Source: Burkholderiales bacterium (lineage in GTDB: Bacteria; Pseudomonadota; Gammaproteobacteria; Burkholderiales; Burkholderiaceae_C). From it: a stretch of 64,000 nt of DNA. The DNA lies in NCBI GenBank assembly GCA_003963115.1, contig RXJQ01000011.1:62001-126000 (forward strand), given 5' to 3'. A program made the position numbers and the translations under genes. Of the stretch, positions 26,686-38,781 are shown piece by piece; position 1 is the first letter of the stretch; each line of letters begins with the position of its first letter. The notes under the pieces were generated by a model that saw only the letters and a list, made by a program, of their open reading frames with translations, had not been told where the DNA came from and searched no databases.

Positions 26686-28947
26686 TCAGTCTGCTGCCAC
26701 GCAGTCCACGTAGTAGCGCTTGCCGCCGCCCGGCAGCTCTTCCTCGACCAGTCCGTGCACATCGGTCGAGAAGCCAGGGAAGGCGTCATTGAACTCGCGC
26801 GTGAATTTCAGGAAGTCGCAGATCTTCTTATTGAAGCGCTCGCCCGGCACCAACAGCGGAATACCTGGCGGGTAAGGCGTCAACAGGGCCGTGGTGATGC
26901 GGCCTTCGAGCTGGTCGATGTCCACGCGCTCGGTCTTGCGGCGGGCGATGTGGGCATAGGCCTCTGAAGGGGTCATGGCCGGCTGCAGGTCCGACAGGTA
27001 CATCTCGGTCGTCAGGCGGGCCACGTCGCCCTTGGCGTACATCTCGTGGATGCTCTGGCACAGGTCGCGCAGGCCCATGCGTTCGTATTTGGTGTGCTTC
27101 TGCGCGAACTCGGGCAGCACGCGCCACATGGGGGCGTTCTTGTCGTAGTCGTCCTTGAACTGCTGCAGCGCGGTCAGCATGGTGTTCCAGCGGCCCTTGG
27201 TGATGCCGATGGTGAACATGATGAAGAAGCTGTAGAGGCCGGTCTTCTCGACCACCACGCCGTGCTCGGCCAGGTACTTGGTGACGATGCTCGCGGGGAT
27301 GCCCGTCTTGGCGAACTTGCCGGTGACGTCCAGGCCCGGGTTGATGATGGTGGACTTGATCGGGTCCAGCATGTTGAAGCCTTCGGCCAGGTTGCCGAAG
27401 CCGTGCCACTTCTCATTGGCACGCAGCACCCAGTCCTCGGCCTTGATGTCCTCGGCGATCTTGTCGGGGCCCCAGACCTTGAACCACCAGTCCTTGCCGT
27501 ACTCCTTGTCGACCTTGCGCATGGCGCGGCGGAAGTCCAGCGCTTCCTTGATGCTCTCTTCGACCAGGGCCGTGCCGCCGGGCTCTTCCATCATGGCCGC
27601 GGCCACGTCGCACGACGCGATGATCGCGTACTGCGGCGAGGTGGACGTGTGCATCAGGTAGGCCTCGTTGAAGAGGTTGCGGTCCAGCTTGGTGTTTTGC
27701 GAGTCCTGCACCAGCACCTGCGAGGCCTGGCTGATACCGGCCAGCAGCTTGTGGGTGGACTGGGTGGCGTACACCACCGCCTCCTTCGGGCGAGCCCTGC
27801 CCTTGCCCATGGCGTGGTACATGCCATAGAACTTGTGGAAGGCCGCGTGCGGCAGCCAGGCTTCGTCGAAGTGCAGGTTGTCGATCCAGCCGTCGAGCAT
27901 GCCCTTGATGGTCTCGGTGTTGTAGAGCACGCCGTCATAGGTGCTCTGCGTGATCGTCAGGATGCGGGGCTTGGCCTTCTTGGCGTCCGTGCCCTTGAGC
28001 AGCGGGTTGGCCGCGATCTTCTTGCGGATGGTGGCCGGCTCGAACTCGCTCTTGGGGATCGGGCCAATGATGCCGTAATGGTTGCGCGTGGGCGTCAGGA
28101 ACACGGGGATGGCCCCGGTCATGATGATCGAGTGCAGGATGGACTTGTGGCAGTTGCGGTCCACCACGACGATGTCGCCCGGCGCCACGGTGTGGTGCCA
28201 CACCATCTTGTTGGACGTGGACGTGCCGTTGGTGACGAAGTAGCAGTGGTCGGCATTGAAGATGCGCGCGGCATTTTTTTCAGATTCGTAGACCGGGCCG
28301 GTGTGGTCCAGCAACTGACCGAGTTCTTCCACGGCATTGCAGACGTCGGCGCGCAGCATGTTCTCGCCAAAGAACTGGTGGAACATCTGACCGACCGGGC
28401 TCTTGAGGAAGGCCACGCCACCCGAATGGCCAGGGCAGTGCCAGGAGTAGGAGCCATCCTGGGCGTAGTCCATCAGCGCCTTGAAGAAGGGCGGCGCCAG
28501 GTTGTCGAGGTAGCTGCGGGCTTCGCGGATGATGTGGCGGGCCACGAACTCCGGCGTGTCCTCGAACATGTGGATGAAGCCGTGCAGTTCGCGAAGGATG
28601 TCGTTGGGGATGTGCTCGGAGGTACGCGTTTCCCCGTAGAGGTAAATAGGGATCTCGGCGTTCTTGAAACGGATTTCGCTCACGAACTGGCGCAGGGCCT
28701 TCAGGGCGACGTCCACCTCGGCCTTGGAGCCCGCGCCGAACTCCTCGTCGTCGATCGACAGGATGAAAGCGCTGGCGCGGCTTTGCTGCTGCGCGAACTG
28801 GGCCAGGTCGCCGTAACTGGTCACGCCCAGCACCTCGAAACCTTCTTTCTCGATGGCCTCGGCCAGAGCGCGGATGCCCAGGCCCGAGGTGTTCTCGGAG
28901 CGGAAGTCTTCGTCGATGATGACGATCGGGAAATGGAAACGCAACAT
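26686..28947 (-). CDS. Arginine/lysine/ornithine decarboxylase (group III, PLP)
   Basis: A 753-residue pyridoxal-phosphate enzyme of the prokaryotic Orn/Lys/Arg decarboxylase family. It has the N-terminal wing domain (FPIVIIDEDFRSENTSGLGI), the PLP domain with TNGTSTSNKMVWH, LHFDEAWLPHAAFH and the Schiff-base lysine in ATQSTHKLLAGISQ, then the C-terminal domain (LTPYPPGIPLLVPGERF). The start is set at 28947 (MLRFHFPIVII). Which amino acid is used cannot be told from sequence alone. The divergent spacer holds a perfect inverted repeat at 29018-29037. Confidence 0.93.
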   Translation of the reverse strand: MLRFHFPIVIIDEDFRSENTSGLGIRALAEAIEKEGFEVLGVTSYGDLAQFAQQQSRASAFILSIDDEEFGAGSKAEVDVALKALRQFVSEIRFKNAEIPIYLYGETRTSEHIPNDILRELHGFIHMFEDTPEFVARHIIREARSYLDNLAPPFFKALMDYAQDGSYSWHCPGHSGGVAFLKSPVGQMFHQFFGENMLRADVCNAVEELGQLLDHTGPVYESEKNAARIFNADHCYFVTNGTSTSNKMVWHHTVAPGDIVVVDRNCHKSILHSIIMTGAIPVFLTPTRNHYGIIGPIPKSEFEPATIRKKIAANPLLKGTDAKKAKPRILTITQSTYDGVLYNTETIKGMLDGWIDNLHFDEAWLPHAAFHKFYGMYHAMGKGRARPKEAVVYATQSTHKLLAGISQASQVLVQDSQNTKLDRNLFNEAYLMHTSTSPQYAIIASCDVAAAMMEEPGGTALVEESIKEALDFRRAMRKVDKEYGKDWWFKVWGPDKIAEDIKAEDWVLRANEKWHGFGNLAEGFNMLDPIKSTIINPGLDVTGKFAKTGIPASIVTKYLAEHGVVVEKTGLYSFFIMFTIGITKGRWNTMLTALQQFKDDYDKNAPMWRVLPEFAQKHTKYERMGLRDLCQSIHEMYAKGDVARLTTEMYLSDLQPAMTPSEAYAHIARRKTERVDIDQLEGRITTALLTPYPPGIPLLVPGERFNKKICDFLKFTREFNDAFPGFSTDVHGLVEEELPGGGKRYYVDCVAAD

Positions 28948-29017
28948 GGCCAGCAACCCTTGAGGAGCGAAAGAGTCGAAACAGCGGAAAGAAAAAGTCC
29001 GCGCAGTGTAGGGTCTA

Positions 29018-29037
29018 TTGAGGCTGCTTTGCCTCAA
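29018..29037. promoter_or_regulatory. Inverted repeat between decarboxylase and nfeD-like gene
   Basis: TTGAGGC (29018-29024) and GCCTCAA (29031-29037) form a perfect 7-bp inverted repeat with a 6-nt spacer, lying 70 bp before the decarboxylase start. It could be a regulator-binding site; no family is recognised. Confidence 0.4.
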
Positions 29038-29130
29038 GACAGGTACATCTTTTCAGTGGAAACCCGGCTGACATAGGCAATTGAACGTCTCCCGAATTAA
29101 ACTAGCGTTCCGAAAGGGGTGAGCGCGGAC

Positions 29131-29562
29131 ATGAGCGAGTCGACTCTTTGGTGGATTGTGGCGGGCTTTTTTGTCAGCTTGGAGATGCTCTCCGGCTCGC
29201 TGTACCTGTTGATCCTGGGTGGCGGTGCGGCTTCGGCTGCGGTTTGCGCCATGCTGAAGCTGCCGCAGGAAGTGCAGCTGGCAGCAGCCGCCCTGGTGGG
29301 TGGCGTGGGTGTCTGGTTCTGGCATCGCCACCTGCTCAAGCGCGGCGCCATTGACACCGAGGGTTACACCACCACTGGCCTGGGTCACCTGGATGTGGGC
29401 GAGGAGGTCAGCGTGGTTGATTGGGGCCCTGACGGCACCGCCGAGGTTGTCTATCGAGGCAGCGCCTGGATGGCGCGTCACCATGGTCCGCAACTGCCGC
29501 AAACCGGGCTGCACCGTATCCGCGCCATCGAAAGCTCCTACCTGGTGCTGGAACCTGTCTGA
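29131..29562 (+). CDS. NfeD-like membrane protein
   Basis: A small membrane protein of about 143 residues. Two or three N-terminal hydrophobic segments (LWWIVAGFFVSLEML, GSLYLLILGGGAASAAVC, LAAAALVGGVGVWF) are followed by a soluble OB-fold-type domain (VGEEVSVVDWGPDGTAEVVYRGSAW) typical of the short NfeD/YbbK family. These proteins usually pair with an SPFH/stomatin-like gene; none is adjacent. GTG 29119 is in frame, but ATG 29131 gives the more natural N-terminus. Confidence 0.85.
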   Translation: MSESTLWWIVAGFFVSLEMLSGSLYLLILGGGAASAAVCAMLKLPQEVQLAAAALVGGVGVWFWHRHLLKRGAIDTEGYTTTGLGHLDVGEEVSVVDWGPDGTAEVVYRGSAWMARHHGPQLPQTGLHRIRAIESSYLVLEPV

Positions 29563-29594
29563 GGCCCTGCCCTGCAGTACCCTCCAACACCATC

Positions 29595-29993
29595 ATGAGC
29601 GTTGAACTGACTTCCGGACGCAATGTGCTGGGAGGTCCTTTGCGCGCTTGTTCGTTCGACCCGCTGACGGGCTATTTCCGTGATGGGTGCTGCCGCACCC
29701 GTGGCGACGATGAAGGCCAGCACGTGGTGTGCGCCCGGGTCACGCAAGAGTTCCTGCTCTTCTCGGCCGGACTGGGCAATGACCTCATCACGCCTCGGCC
29801 GGAATGGCGCTTCGCCGGTCTCAAACCGGGTGACCGCTGGTGCATTTGCGCATCGCGCTGGCTGGAAGCCTGGAAGGCCGGCGTGGCACCGCCCGTGATC
29901 CTCGAAGGCACCCACGAAAAGACGCTGGAGCTGATCCCGCTGGACGTGCTGATGGCCTGCGCCTACCAGGCGGTCAGGCCGGACAACGGCTGA
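29595..29993 (+). CDS. DUF2237 family protein
   Basis: A 132-residue soluble protein. The pattern NVLGGPLRACSFDPLTGYFRDGCC, then HVVCARVTQEFLLFS, GNDLITPRPEWRF and GLKPGDRWCICASRWLEA matches the DUF2237 family, whose function is unknown. Several conserved cysteines (CS, CC, VC, WCIC) suggest metal or redox chemistry. It ends 2 bp from the convergent def stop. Confidence 0.88.
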   Translation: MSVELTSGRNVLGGPLRACSFDPLTGYFRDGCCRTRGDDEGQHVVCARVTQEFLLFSAGLGNDLITPRPEWRFAGLKPGDRWCICASRWLEAWKAGVAPPVILEGTHEKTLELIPLDVLMACAYQAVRPDNG

Positions 29994-29995
29994 GA

Positions 29996-30532
29996 TCATT
30001 CCTCACCCTGGGCTTCCAGTTCGGGGAAGAGCACCGACGTGAAGCCGAAGCGGCTGAAGTCCCGCACCCGCATCGGGTAGAGCGTGCCGATCAGGTGATC
30101 GCACTCGTGCTGCACCACGCGGGCGTGAAAGCCCTCGGCCTCGCGATCAATGGGCTGGCCGAATTGGTCGAAACCTGTGTAGCGGATGCGGGCGTAACGT
30201 GGCACCACGCCGCGCAGGCCGGGCACGGACAAGCAGCCCTCCCAGCCTTCCTCGATGGCATCGGACAAAGGCGTGATGACCGGGTTGATCAGGACGGTCT
30301 CGGGTACGGGCGGCGCATCGGGGTAGCGCTGGCTGCGGCCGAAGCCGAAGATGACCACCGCCAGGTCGACGCCGATCTGCGGAGCCGCCAGGCCTGCACC
30401 CTGCGCTGCTGCCATGGTCTCCTTGAGATCGGCGATCAGTTCGTGCAGCTCGGGGGTGTCAAAGGCCGCGACGTGTTCGGCCACCTTGAGCAGCCGAGGA
30501 TCGCCCATCTTCAGGATCTCGCGAACGGCCAT
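29996..30532 (-). CDS. def: Peptide deformylase
   Basis: Removes the N-formyl group from nascent proteins using a catalytic Fe(II). The 178-residue protein (start [15 protein letters not shown] at 30532) has the three metal/active-site motifs: [10 protein letters not shown] (about 46-55), EGCLSVPG with metal ligand Cys100, and QHECDHLIG with His142, Glu143 and His146. It is the last gene of smc-zipA-ligA-def, 13 nt after ligA. No fmt lies adjacent, unlike the E. coli def-fmt pair; a second deformylase elsewhere is likely in this group. Confidence 0.96.
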   Translation of the reverse strand: MAVREILKMGDPRLLKVAEHVAAFDTPELHELIADLKETMAAAQGAGLAAPQIGVDLAVVIFGFGRSQRYPDAPPVPETVLINPVITPLSDAIEEGWEGCLSVPGLRGVVPRYARIRYTGFDQFGQPIDREAEGFHARVVQHECDHLIGTLYPMRVRDFSRFGFTSVLFPELEAQGEE

Positions 30533-30545
30533 GACACCGACTCCT

Positions 30546-33880
<3,335 letters not shown>

Positions 33881-33895
33881 TGCTTGTGTCTGTCC

Positions 33896-36800
33896 TCAAG
33901 CGGCCTGGGCCATGCCCAGTGCTGCTTCCATGTCCACCGCCACGATGCGGGACACGCCGTGTTCCTGCATGGTCACGCCGATGAGTTGCTCAGCCATCTC
34001 CATGGCGATCTTGTTGTGGGAGATGAAGAGGAACTGCGTGCCGCTGGACATGCTCTTGACCAGGCGGGCGTAGCGTTCGGTGTTGGCGTCGTCCAGCGGT
34101 GCATCGACTTCGTCGAGCAGGCAGAACGGGGCGGGGTTGAGTTGGAAAATGGCGAACACCAGCGCGATCGCGGTCAGGGCCTTTTCGCCCCCTGACAGCA
34201 GGTGGATGGTGCTGTTCTTCTTGCCGGGCGGGTGGGCCATGACCTGCACGCCGGCGTCCAGGATTTCATCGCCGGTCATCACGAGCCTGGCCGCGCCACC
34301 GCCGAAGAGGCTGGGGAACATGCGGCCGAAGTGTTCGTTGACCGTGTTGAAGGTGCTGCCCAGCAGGTCGCGCGTCTCCAGGTCGATCTTGTGGATGGCG
34401 TCTTCCAGGGTCTTGATCGCGTCCAGCAGGTCGGCCATCTGCGAATCGAGGAAGCCTTTGCGCTCGCGGGCGGCGGTCAGCTCGTCCAGGGCGGCGAGGT
34501 TGACCGCGCCCAGGGCATTGATTTCACGCTGGATGCGGTCGATCTCGGTCTGCAGGCCATAGAGCTTGACGCCATCTTGCTCGATGCGGGCGGCCAGCGC
34601 TTGCAGATCGACCTCGGCGGCCGTGAGCTGCTCCAGGTACTGAGCACCGCCCAGCGAAGCGGCCTGCTGCTCCAGTTGCAGCTTGGTGATCTCGTCACGC
34701 AAAGGCTGGAGGCTGCGCTCGAAGCCCAGGCGCTGCTCATCGGCGCGGCGCAACTGCGCGGACAGGTCGTCGTAGTGGCTGCGGGCCTTGGCGAGCAAGG
34801 CTTCCTTGTCAAGCTTGATGGCCAGGGCATCGTCCAGGCCGGTCTGCGCGGCGGCGTCGCTCAGGCGCACGTGCTCTTCGTGCAATTGCACGGCCGAGGC
34901 TTCGTTGCCCTGGATCTGCTGCATGGCTGTTTCAATGCCGCGCTGCAGTTCGCCACGTCGGGCCGACATCGTGCGGGCACTGAATTGCGCCTCCTGCGCC
35001 TGGCGCTCCAGGGCACGGGCTTGCTCACGGGCTTGATTGAGCTTGCGTTCGGCCTCGATCACGGCCTCTTCGAGCTGAGCGTGCTTTTCCTGGGCATCGG
35101 CCAGGCTCAAATCCAGCTCTTCGAAACGGGCCTCACCCGTGGCGCGGCGTTCTTGCAGCTCGCCCAGTTGCGCGTCGATTTCGGCCAGCTCTTCTTCGAT
35201 CTGGCTGCGACGCGTGTTGGTCTGCTCGGCCTGTTGGGTCAGGCGCAGCACCTCGACCTGCAACTGGTGCGTGCGTTGCTGGTGCTCGCTGGTTTCGCGA
35301 CGGGCCGTGGCCAGGCGTTGCGCGGCATCGGTGTAGGCGGCTTCAGCGCGGATCAGGGCGGAGCGCGCGTCTTCGGCGATCAGGGCCTGGGCACGGCTTT
35401 GCTTGTCAAGGTTCTCGATCTCCTGCGCACGGGCCAGCATGCCGGCCTGCTCCGAGTCAGGTGCATAGAAAGTCACCGCGAACTGGCTGACCGCGTGGCC
35501 AGCACGGGTCATGATGACTTCGCCGTGCGTGAGCTTGTCTCGGTTGGCCAAGGCCTCTTCCAGATTGGCCGCGGTGTAGACACCTTCGAGCCAATCGTTC
35601 ATCAGGGCCTTGAGGCCAGGCTCGCTCAGGCGCAGCAGGTCAGACAGGCGCGCCAGTGTGTGGTGGGTGTTCTGGATGCCGGCCTGGGGCAGGCTGTAGA
35701 AGGCCAGCTTGGCGGGCGGCGCATCGTTTTCAAATGCGCGCACGGTTTCGACGCGGCCCACCTCCAGCGCAGCCAGGCGCTCACGCAAGGCCGATTCGAG
35801 GGCGTTTTCCCAGCCGGTCTCGATGTGCACGCGCGTCCAAAGGCCTTGCAGGCTGTCCAGGCCATGCTTGGCCAGCCAGGGCTTGAGCTTGCCTTCGGTC
35901 TGCACCTTCTCTTGCAGGGCCCTCAGGGCTTCGAGGCGCGCGGCCAACTCGGCCTGCTTGGCGGCCTGGCCGTTGCTGTCGGTCTGCGCGGCCTTGCGGG
36001 TCTCGTCCAGCACAGGCACGGACTCGGTCAGCTCATGCAGTTGCGCTTCAAACACAGCCAGCTCTTCCTGGCCCTGCTCAAGCTGCGCACGCAGATCGGT
36101 CAAATGCGCATCATCGGTGGCAGCCAGGCCATGGCGCTCCGAAGCCAAGCGTTCGCGACGCAGGTTGAGCTGCCGGGACTGGTCGTCGATGTTGCGGGAC
36201 TCGGCCGCCAGCAATTGGATCTGCTGCTGCACCTGCCCGGCCACGCCGCGCTGCTCGTTGGCACGCGTGGTGGCTGCACGCACGGTGTCTTCAAAAGAGG
36301 GGATGTTGCTGGCCAGCTCTTCCGCCTGGGCGGCCAGGATCTCGGCCTGCTCTTCAGCGGTGGCCATCTTCGCGGCCAGCTCATCGAGCTCCTGCTCGGC
36401 TTCGCCCCGACGCAAGGCCCACTGGTCGTTTTGCGCCTTCAATTCGGCCAGGCGCTGCTCGACGCGCTGACGGCCTTCCACCACATAGCGGATCCGCTCT
36501 TCCAATCGACTGACTTCCAGATTGGCCTCGGCCAAAGCGCCCTGGGCCACATGCAAGGCATCGCTCGACGCATAGTGGTCTTGACGCACATGCTCCAGCT
36601 CGGCCTCGACGCCGCGCAACTCGGCCATGCGGCCTTCCAGCGCATTGGTGGCCTCCAGCACGGCCTGCTTGATGCGCGCCTCTTCGGTGGCCGCGTCGCG
36701 GTGCTTGAGGAACCACAACTGGTGCAGCTTCAAGTTGCCCTGCTCTTGCAGACCGTGGTAACGCGTGGCCACCTCGGCTTGCTTTTCCAGCTTGTCGAGG

Positions 36801-37411
36801 TTGTTGTTGAGCTCGCGCAGGATGTCTTCGACGCGGGTGAGGTTCTCGCGCGTGTCTTTCAGGCGGTTCTCGGTCTCGCGGCGGCGCTCCTTGTATTTGG
36901 AGACACCCGCAGCCTCTTCCAGAAAGAGCCGCAGCTCTTCAGGCTTGGACTCGATGATCCGGCTGATCGTGCCCTGCCCGATGATGGCGTAGGCGCGCGG
37001 GCCCAGGCCGGTGCCCAGGAACACGTCCTGCACATCGCGGCGGCGCACCGGCTGGTTGTTGATGAAATAGCTGGACGTGCCGTCACGCGTGAGCACGCGC
37101 TTGACGGCGATTTCGGCGAACTGGTTCCACTGACCACCGGCGCGCGCATCTTCGTTGCTGAACACCAGCTCCACGCTGGAGCGGCTGGCCGGCTTGCGGT
37201 TGCCCGAGCCATTGAAGATGACGTCCTGCATGGATTCGCCACGCAGCTCGGATGCCTTGGACTCGCCCAGCACCCAGCGCACCGCGTCCATGATGTTGGA
37301 CTTGCCGCAGCCATTGGGCCCCACCACGCCCACCAGTTGGCCGGGCAGGTGAAAGTGGGTCGGTTCCGCGAATGACTTGAAGCCTGACAGCTTGATCGAA
37401 TTGAGTCGCAT
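33896..37411 (-). CDS. smc: Chromosome segregation protein SMC
   Basis: An ATP-driven chromosome-organising protein. The 1171-residue protein has Walker A GPNGCGKSN (31-39) near the N-terminus, then two very long coiled coils flanking a hinge (about 500-650, with GLWTRVHIETGWENALESAL and LANRDKLTHGEVIMTRAGH), and the C-terminal ATPase half with signature LLSGGEKALTAIAL and Walker B PFCLLDEVDAPLDDAN. It heads the smc-zipA-ligA-def operon. The divergent gene is queF, 150 bp away. Confidence 0.98.
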   Translation of the reverse strand: MRLNSIKLSGFKSFAEPTHFHLPGQLVGVVGPNGCGKSNIMDAVRWVLGESKASELRGESMQDVIFNGSGNRKPASRSSVELVFSNEDARAGGQWNQFAEIAVKRVLTRDGTSSYFINNQPVRRRDVQDVFLGTGLGPRAYAIIGQGTISRIIESKPEELRLFLEEAAGVSKYKERRRETENRLKDTRENLTRVEDILRELNNNLDKLEKQAEVATRYHGLQEQGNLKLHQLWFLKHRDAATEEARIKQAVLEATNALEGRMAELRGVEAELEHVRQDHYASSDALHVAQGALAEANLEVSRLEERIRYVVEGRQRVEQRLAELKAQNDQWALRRGEAEQELDELAAKMATAEEQAEILAAQAEELASNIPSFEDTVRAATTRANEQRGVAGQVQQQIQLLAAESRNIDDQSRQLNLRRERLASERHGLAATDDAHLTDLRAQLEQGQEELAVFEAQLHELTESVPVLDETRKAAQTDSNGQAAKQAELAARLEALRALQEKVQTEGKLKPWLAKHGLDSLQGLWTRVHIETGWENALESALRERLAALEVGRVETVRAFENDAPPAKLAFYSLPQAGIQNTHHTLARLSDLLRLSEPGLKALMNDWLEGVYTAANLEEALANRDKLTHGEVIMTRAGHAVSQFAVTFYAPDSEQAGMLARAQEIENLDKQSRAQALIAEDARSALIRAEAAYTDAAQRLATARRETSEHQQRTHQLQVEVLRLTQQAEQTNTRRSQIEEELAEIDAQLGELQERRATGEARFEELDLSLADAQEKHAQLEEAVIEAERKLNQAREQARALERQAQEAQFSARTMSARRGELQRGIETAMQQIQGNEASAVQLHEEHVRLSDAAAQTGLDDALAIKLDKEALLAKARSHYDDLSAQLRRADEQRLGFERSLQPLRDEITKLQLEQQAASLGGAQYLEQLTAAEVDLQALAARIEQDGVKLYGLQTEIDRIQREINALGAVNLAALDELTAARERKGFLDSQMADLLDAIKTLEDAIHKIDLETRDLLGSTFNTVNEHFGRMFPSLFGGGAARLVMTGDEILDAGVQVMAHPPGKKNSTIHLLSGGEKALTAIALVFAIFQLNPAPFCLLDEVDAPLDDANTERYARLVKSMSSGTQFLFISHNKIAMEMAEQLIGVTMQEHGVSRIVAVDMEAALGMAQAA

Positions 37412-37561
37412 GCTTGATGCCGGCCCGGGACTCGCGCCTCCGAAAAACCTGCTAAGTCATTGATTTGTTTGGCAAAACCCGCCTATTGGCAGGTCAAGGC
37501 TGACCAAAGATGATAGCATCGCGCTTTCGCCGATTTCCCACTTACCGATAAGTAGTCCGCC
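37412..37561. promoter_or_regulatory. Divergent smc / queF promoter region
   Basis: This 150-bp spacer contains GGTCA-AGGC-TGACC (37492-37505), a perfect 5-bp inverted repeat flanked by TTGGCA (37486-37491) and TGATAGCAT (37511-37519), which might be the -35 and -10 of queF at a wide spacing. I tested the leader by eye for a preQ1 riboswitch and found none. Confidence 0.35.
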
Positions 37562-38095
37562 ATGGCCAAGAAAGCCCCCGCCGCGCCCGCCACCCCAACC
37601 CCGGTCAGCACCAAGGCCAAGCCCCGCGCCAAGAGCAGTGCCCTGGCCGTGGGCGAGCGCGTCAAGCCGGCCGCGCCGCCCTCCGCGCCCTCGCGCCAGC
37701 TGGACGTCTTCCCCAACCCGGCGCCCCAGCGCGACTACGTCATCCAGTTCCAGGTGCCCGAGTTCACGTGCTTCTGCCCGCTGACCGGCCAGCCCGACTT
37801 CGCGCACTTCACGATCGACTGCATCGCCGACAAGCTCTGCGTCGAACTCAAGAGCCTGAAGATGTACATGTGGAGCTACCGCAACGAGGGCGCCTTCCAC
37901 GAGAAGGTCACCAACGACATCCTCAGCGACATCGTCAAAGCCATCGACCCGCGCTTCCTGCGCATCACGGCCAAGTGGTACGTGCGTGGCGGCATCTACA
38001 CCAACGTCGTCGTCGAGCACCGCAAAAAGGGCTGGAAGCCCGCGCCCCGCGTGGACCTGCCTCAGCACAACGCCGAAACCGGCCTGCTGGGCTGA
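37562..38095 (+). CDS. queF: NADPH-dependent 7-cyano-7-deazaguanine reductase QueF
   Basis: Reduces preQ0 to preQ1 in queuosine synthesis. The unimodular type-I form has the motif PEFTCFCPLTGQPDFAHF with catalytic Cys72 and Asp79 and the QueF signature ELKSLKMYMWSYRNEGAFHE. The first 45 residues form a Lys/Ala/Pro-rich extension (MAKKAPAAPATPTPV) not needed for the fold, resembling histone-like tails. No other queuosine genes are adjacent. Confidence 0.95.
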   Translation: MAKKAPAAPATPTPVSTKAKPRAKSSALAVGERVKPAAPPSAPSRQLDVFPNPAPQRDYVIQFQVPEFTCFCPLTGQPDFAHFTIDCIADKLCVELKSLKMYMWSYRNEGAFHEKVTNDILSDIVKAIDPRFLRITAKWYVRGGIYTNVVVEHRKKGWKPAPRVDLPQHNAETGLLG

Positions 38096-38124
38096 GCGGG
38101 CGGTCCCAAGCCGATGGCACGCTC

Positions 38125-38781
38125 ATGGGCACCACGCTGGCCTGGTTGAACGGGGCCATGCTGTTGGCTGCCCTGGGCCTCGCCCTGCCCTTCAAACCCT
38201 GGCTGGTGCTGAGGCATGCGCCTTTGCAAAGCCCGTGGATCGGTGCCCTGGTCGTGCTGCCCTGGGTCTGGTGGACGCGCCACCTGCTGCCACATGAACT
38301 CGCCCTGCATGTCAGCGGTGCCTGCCTGCTGGTGCTGATGTTCGGCTGGCCGCTGGCGGTCTGGAGCCTGCTGCCCATCGGCTTGGCGGCGCGCCTGCTC
38401 GAAACCCATGCCTGGCCCGAGCTCGACAGCCTGATCGCCCACATCGTGTGGCAAGGCGTGATACCCGCCACGCTGGCGCTGCTGCTGGGCCTGGCCGTGC
38501 GTCGCTGGCTGCCCAGGCACCTGTTTGTCTACATCCTCGGGCGCGGCTTCATCGTCACGGCGCTGGCCGTCACCGCCACCGGCTACCTGGCCGATCTGGC
38601 CCATCAGCGGCCCGCGTCGATCGACACCGAAGAGTGGATGCTCGCCCACTGGCTGCTGGGCTGGGGCGAGGCCATCAGCACCGGCATGCTCACCGCCATC
38701 TTCGTGGCCTTCAAGCCCGATTGGCTCCTGACCTACTCAGACCTGCGCTATCTGCCCGACACCCGGAGCGCCAAGCCATGA
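38125..38781 (+). CDS. Polytopic membrane protein, CbiM/COG3235-like
   Basis: About 218 residues with six or so hydrophobic segments. The C-terminal pattern EEWMLAHWLLGWGEAISTGM followed by LTAIFVAFKPDWL resembles the COG3235 / energy-coupling-factor permease-like family related to CbiM, which handles transition metals. The N-terminal metal-binding MHI motif of true CbiM is not present, and no ECF ATPase is nearby, so transport is unproven. Its stop overlaps the start of the next gene (ATGA). Confidence 0.75.
   Translation: MGTTLAWLNGAMLLAALGLALPFKPWLVLRHAPLQSPWIGALVVLPWVWWTRHLLPHELALHVSGACLLVLMFGWPLAVWSLLPIGLAARLLETHAWPELDSLIAHIVWQGVIPATLALLLGLAVRRWLPRHLFVYILGRGFIVTALAVTATGYLADLAHQRPASIDTEEWMLAHWLLGWGEAISTGMLTAIFVAFKPDWLLTYSDLRYLPDTRSAKP

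Noticed and set aside
34202..37375. An open frame of more than 1000 codons antisense to smc
   Set aside because: It mirrors the Leu/Gln/Ala-rich coiled-coil codons of smc in a GC-rich genome. No motif, start site or conservation argument supports it.
37412..37561. A preQ1 riboswitch in front of queF
   Set aside because: None of the preQ1-I, -II or -III sequence patterns is present; the only structure seen is a 5-bp inverted repeat more likely to be part of the promoter.
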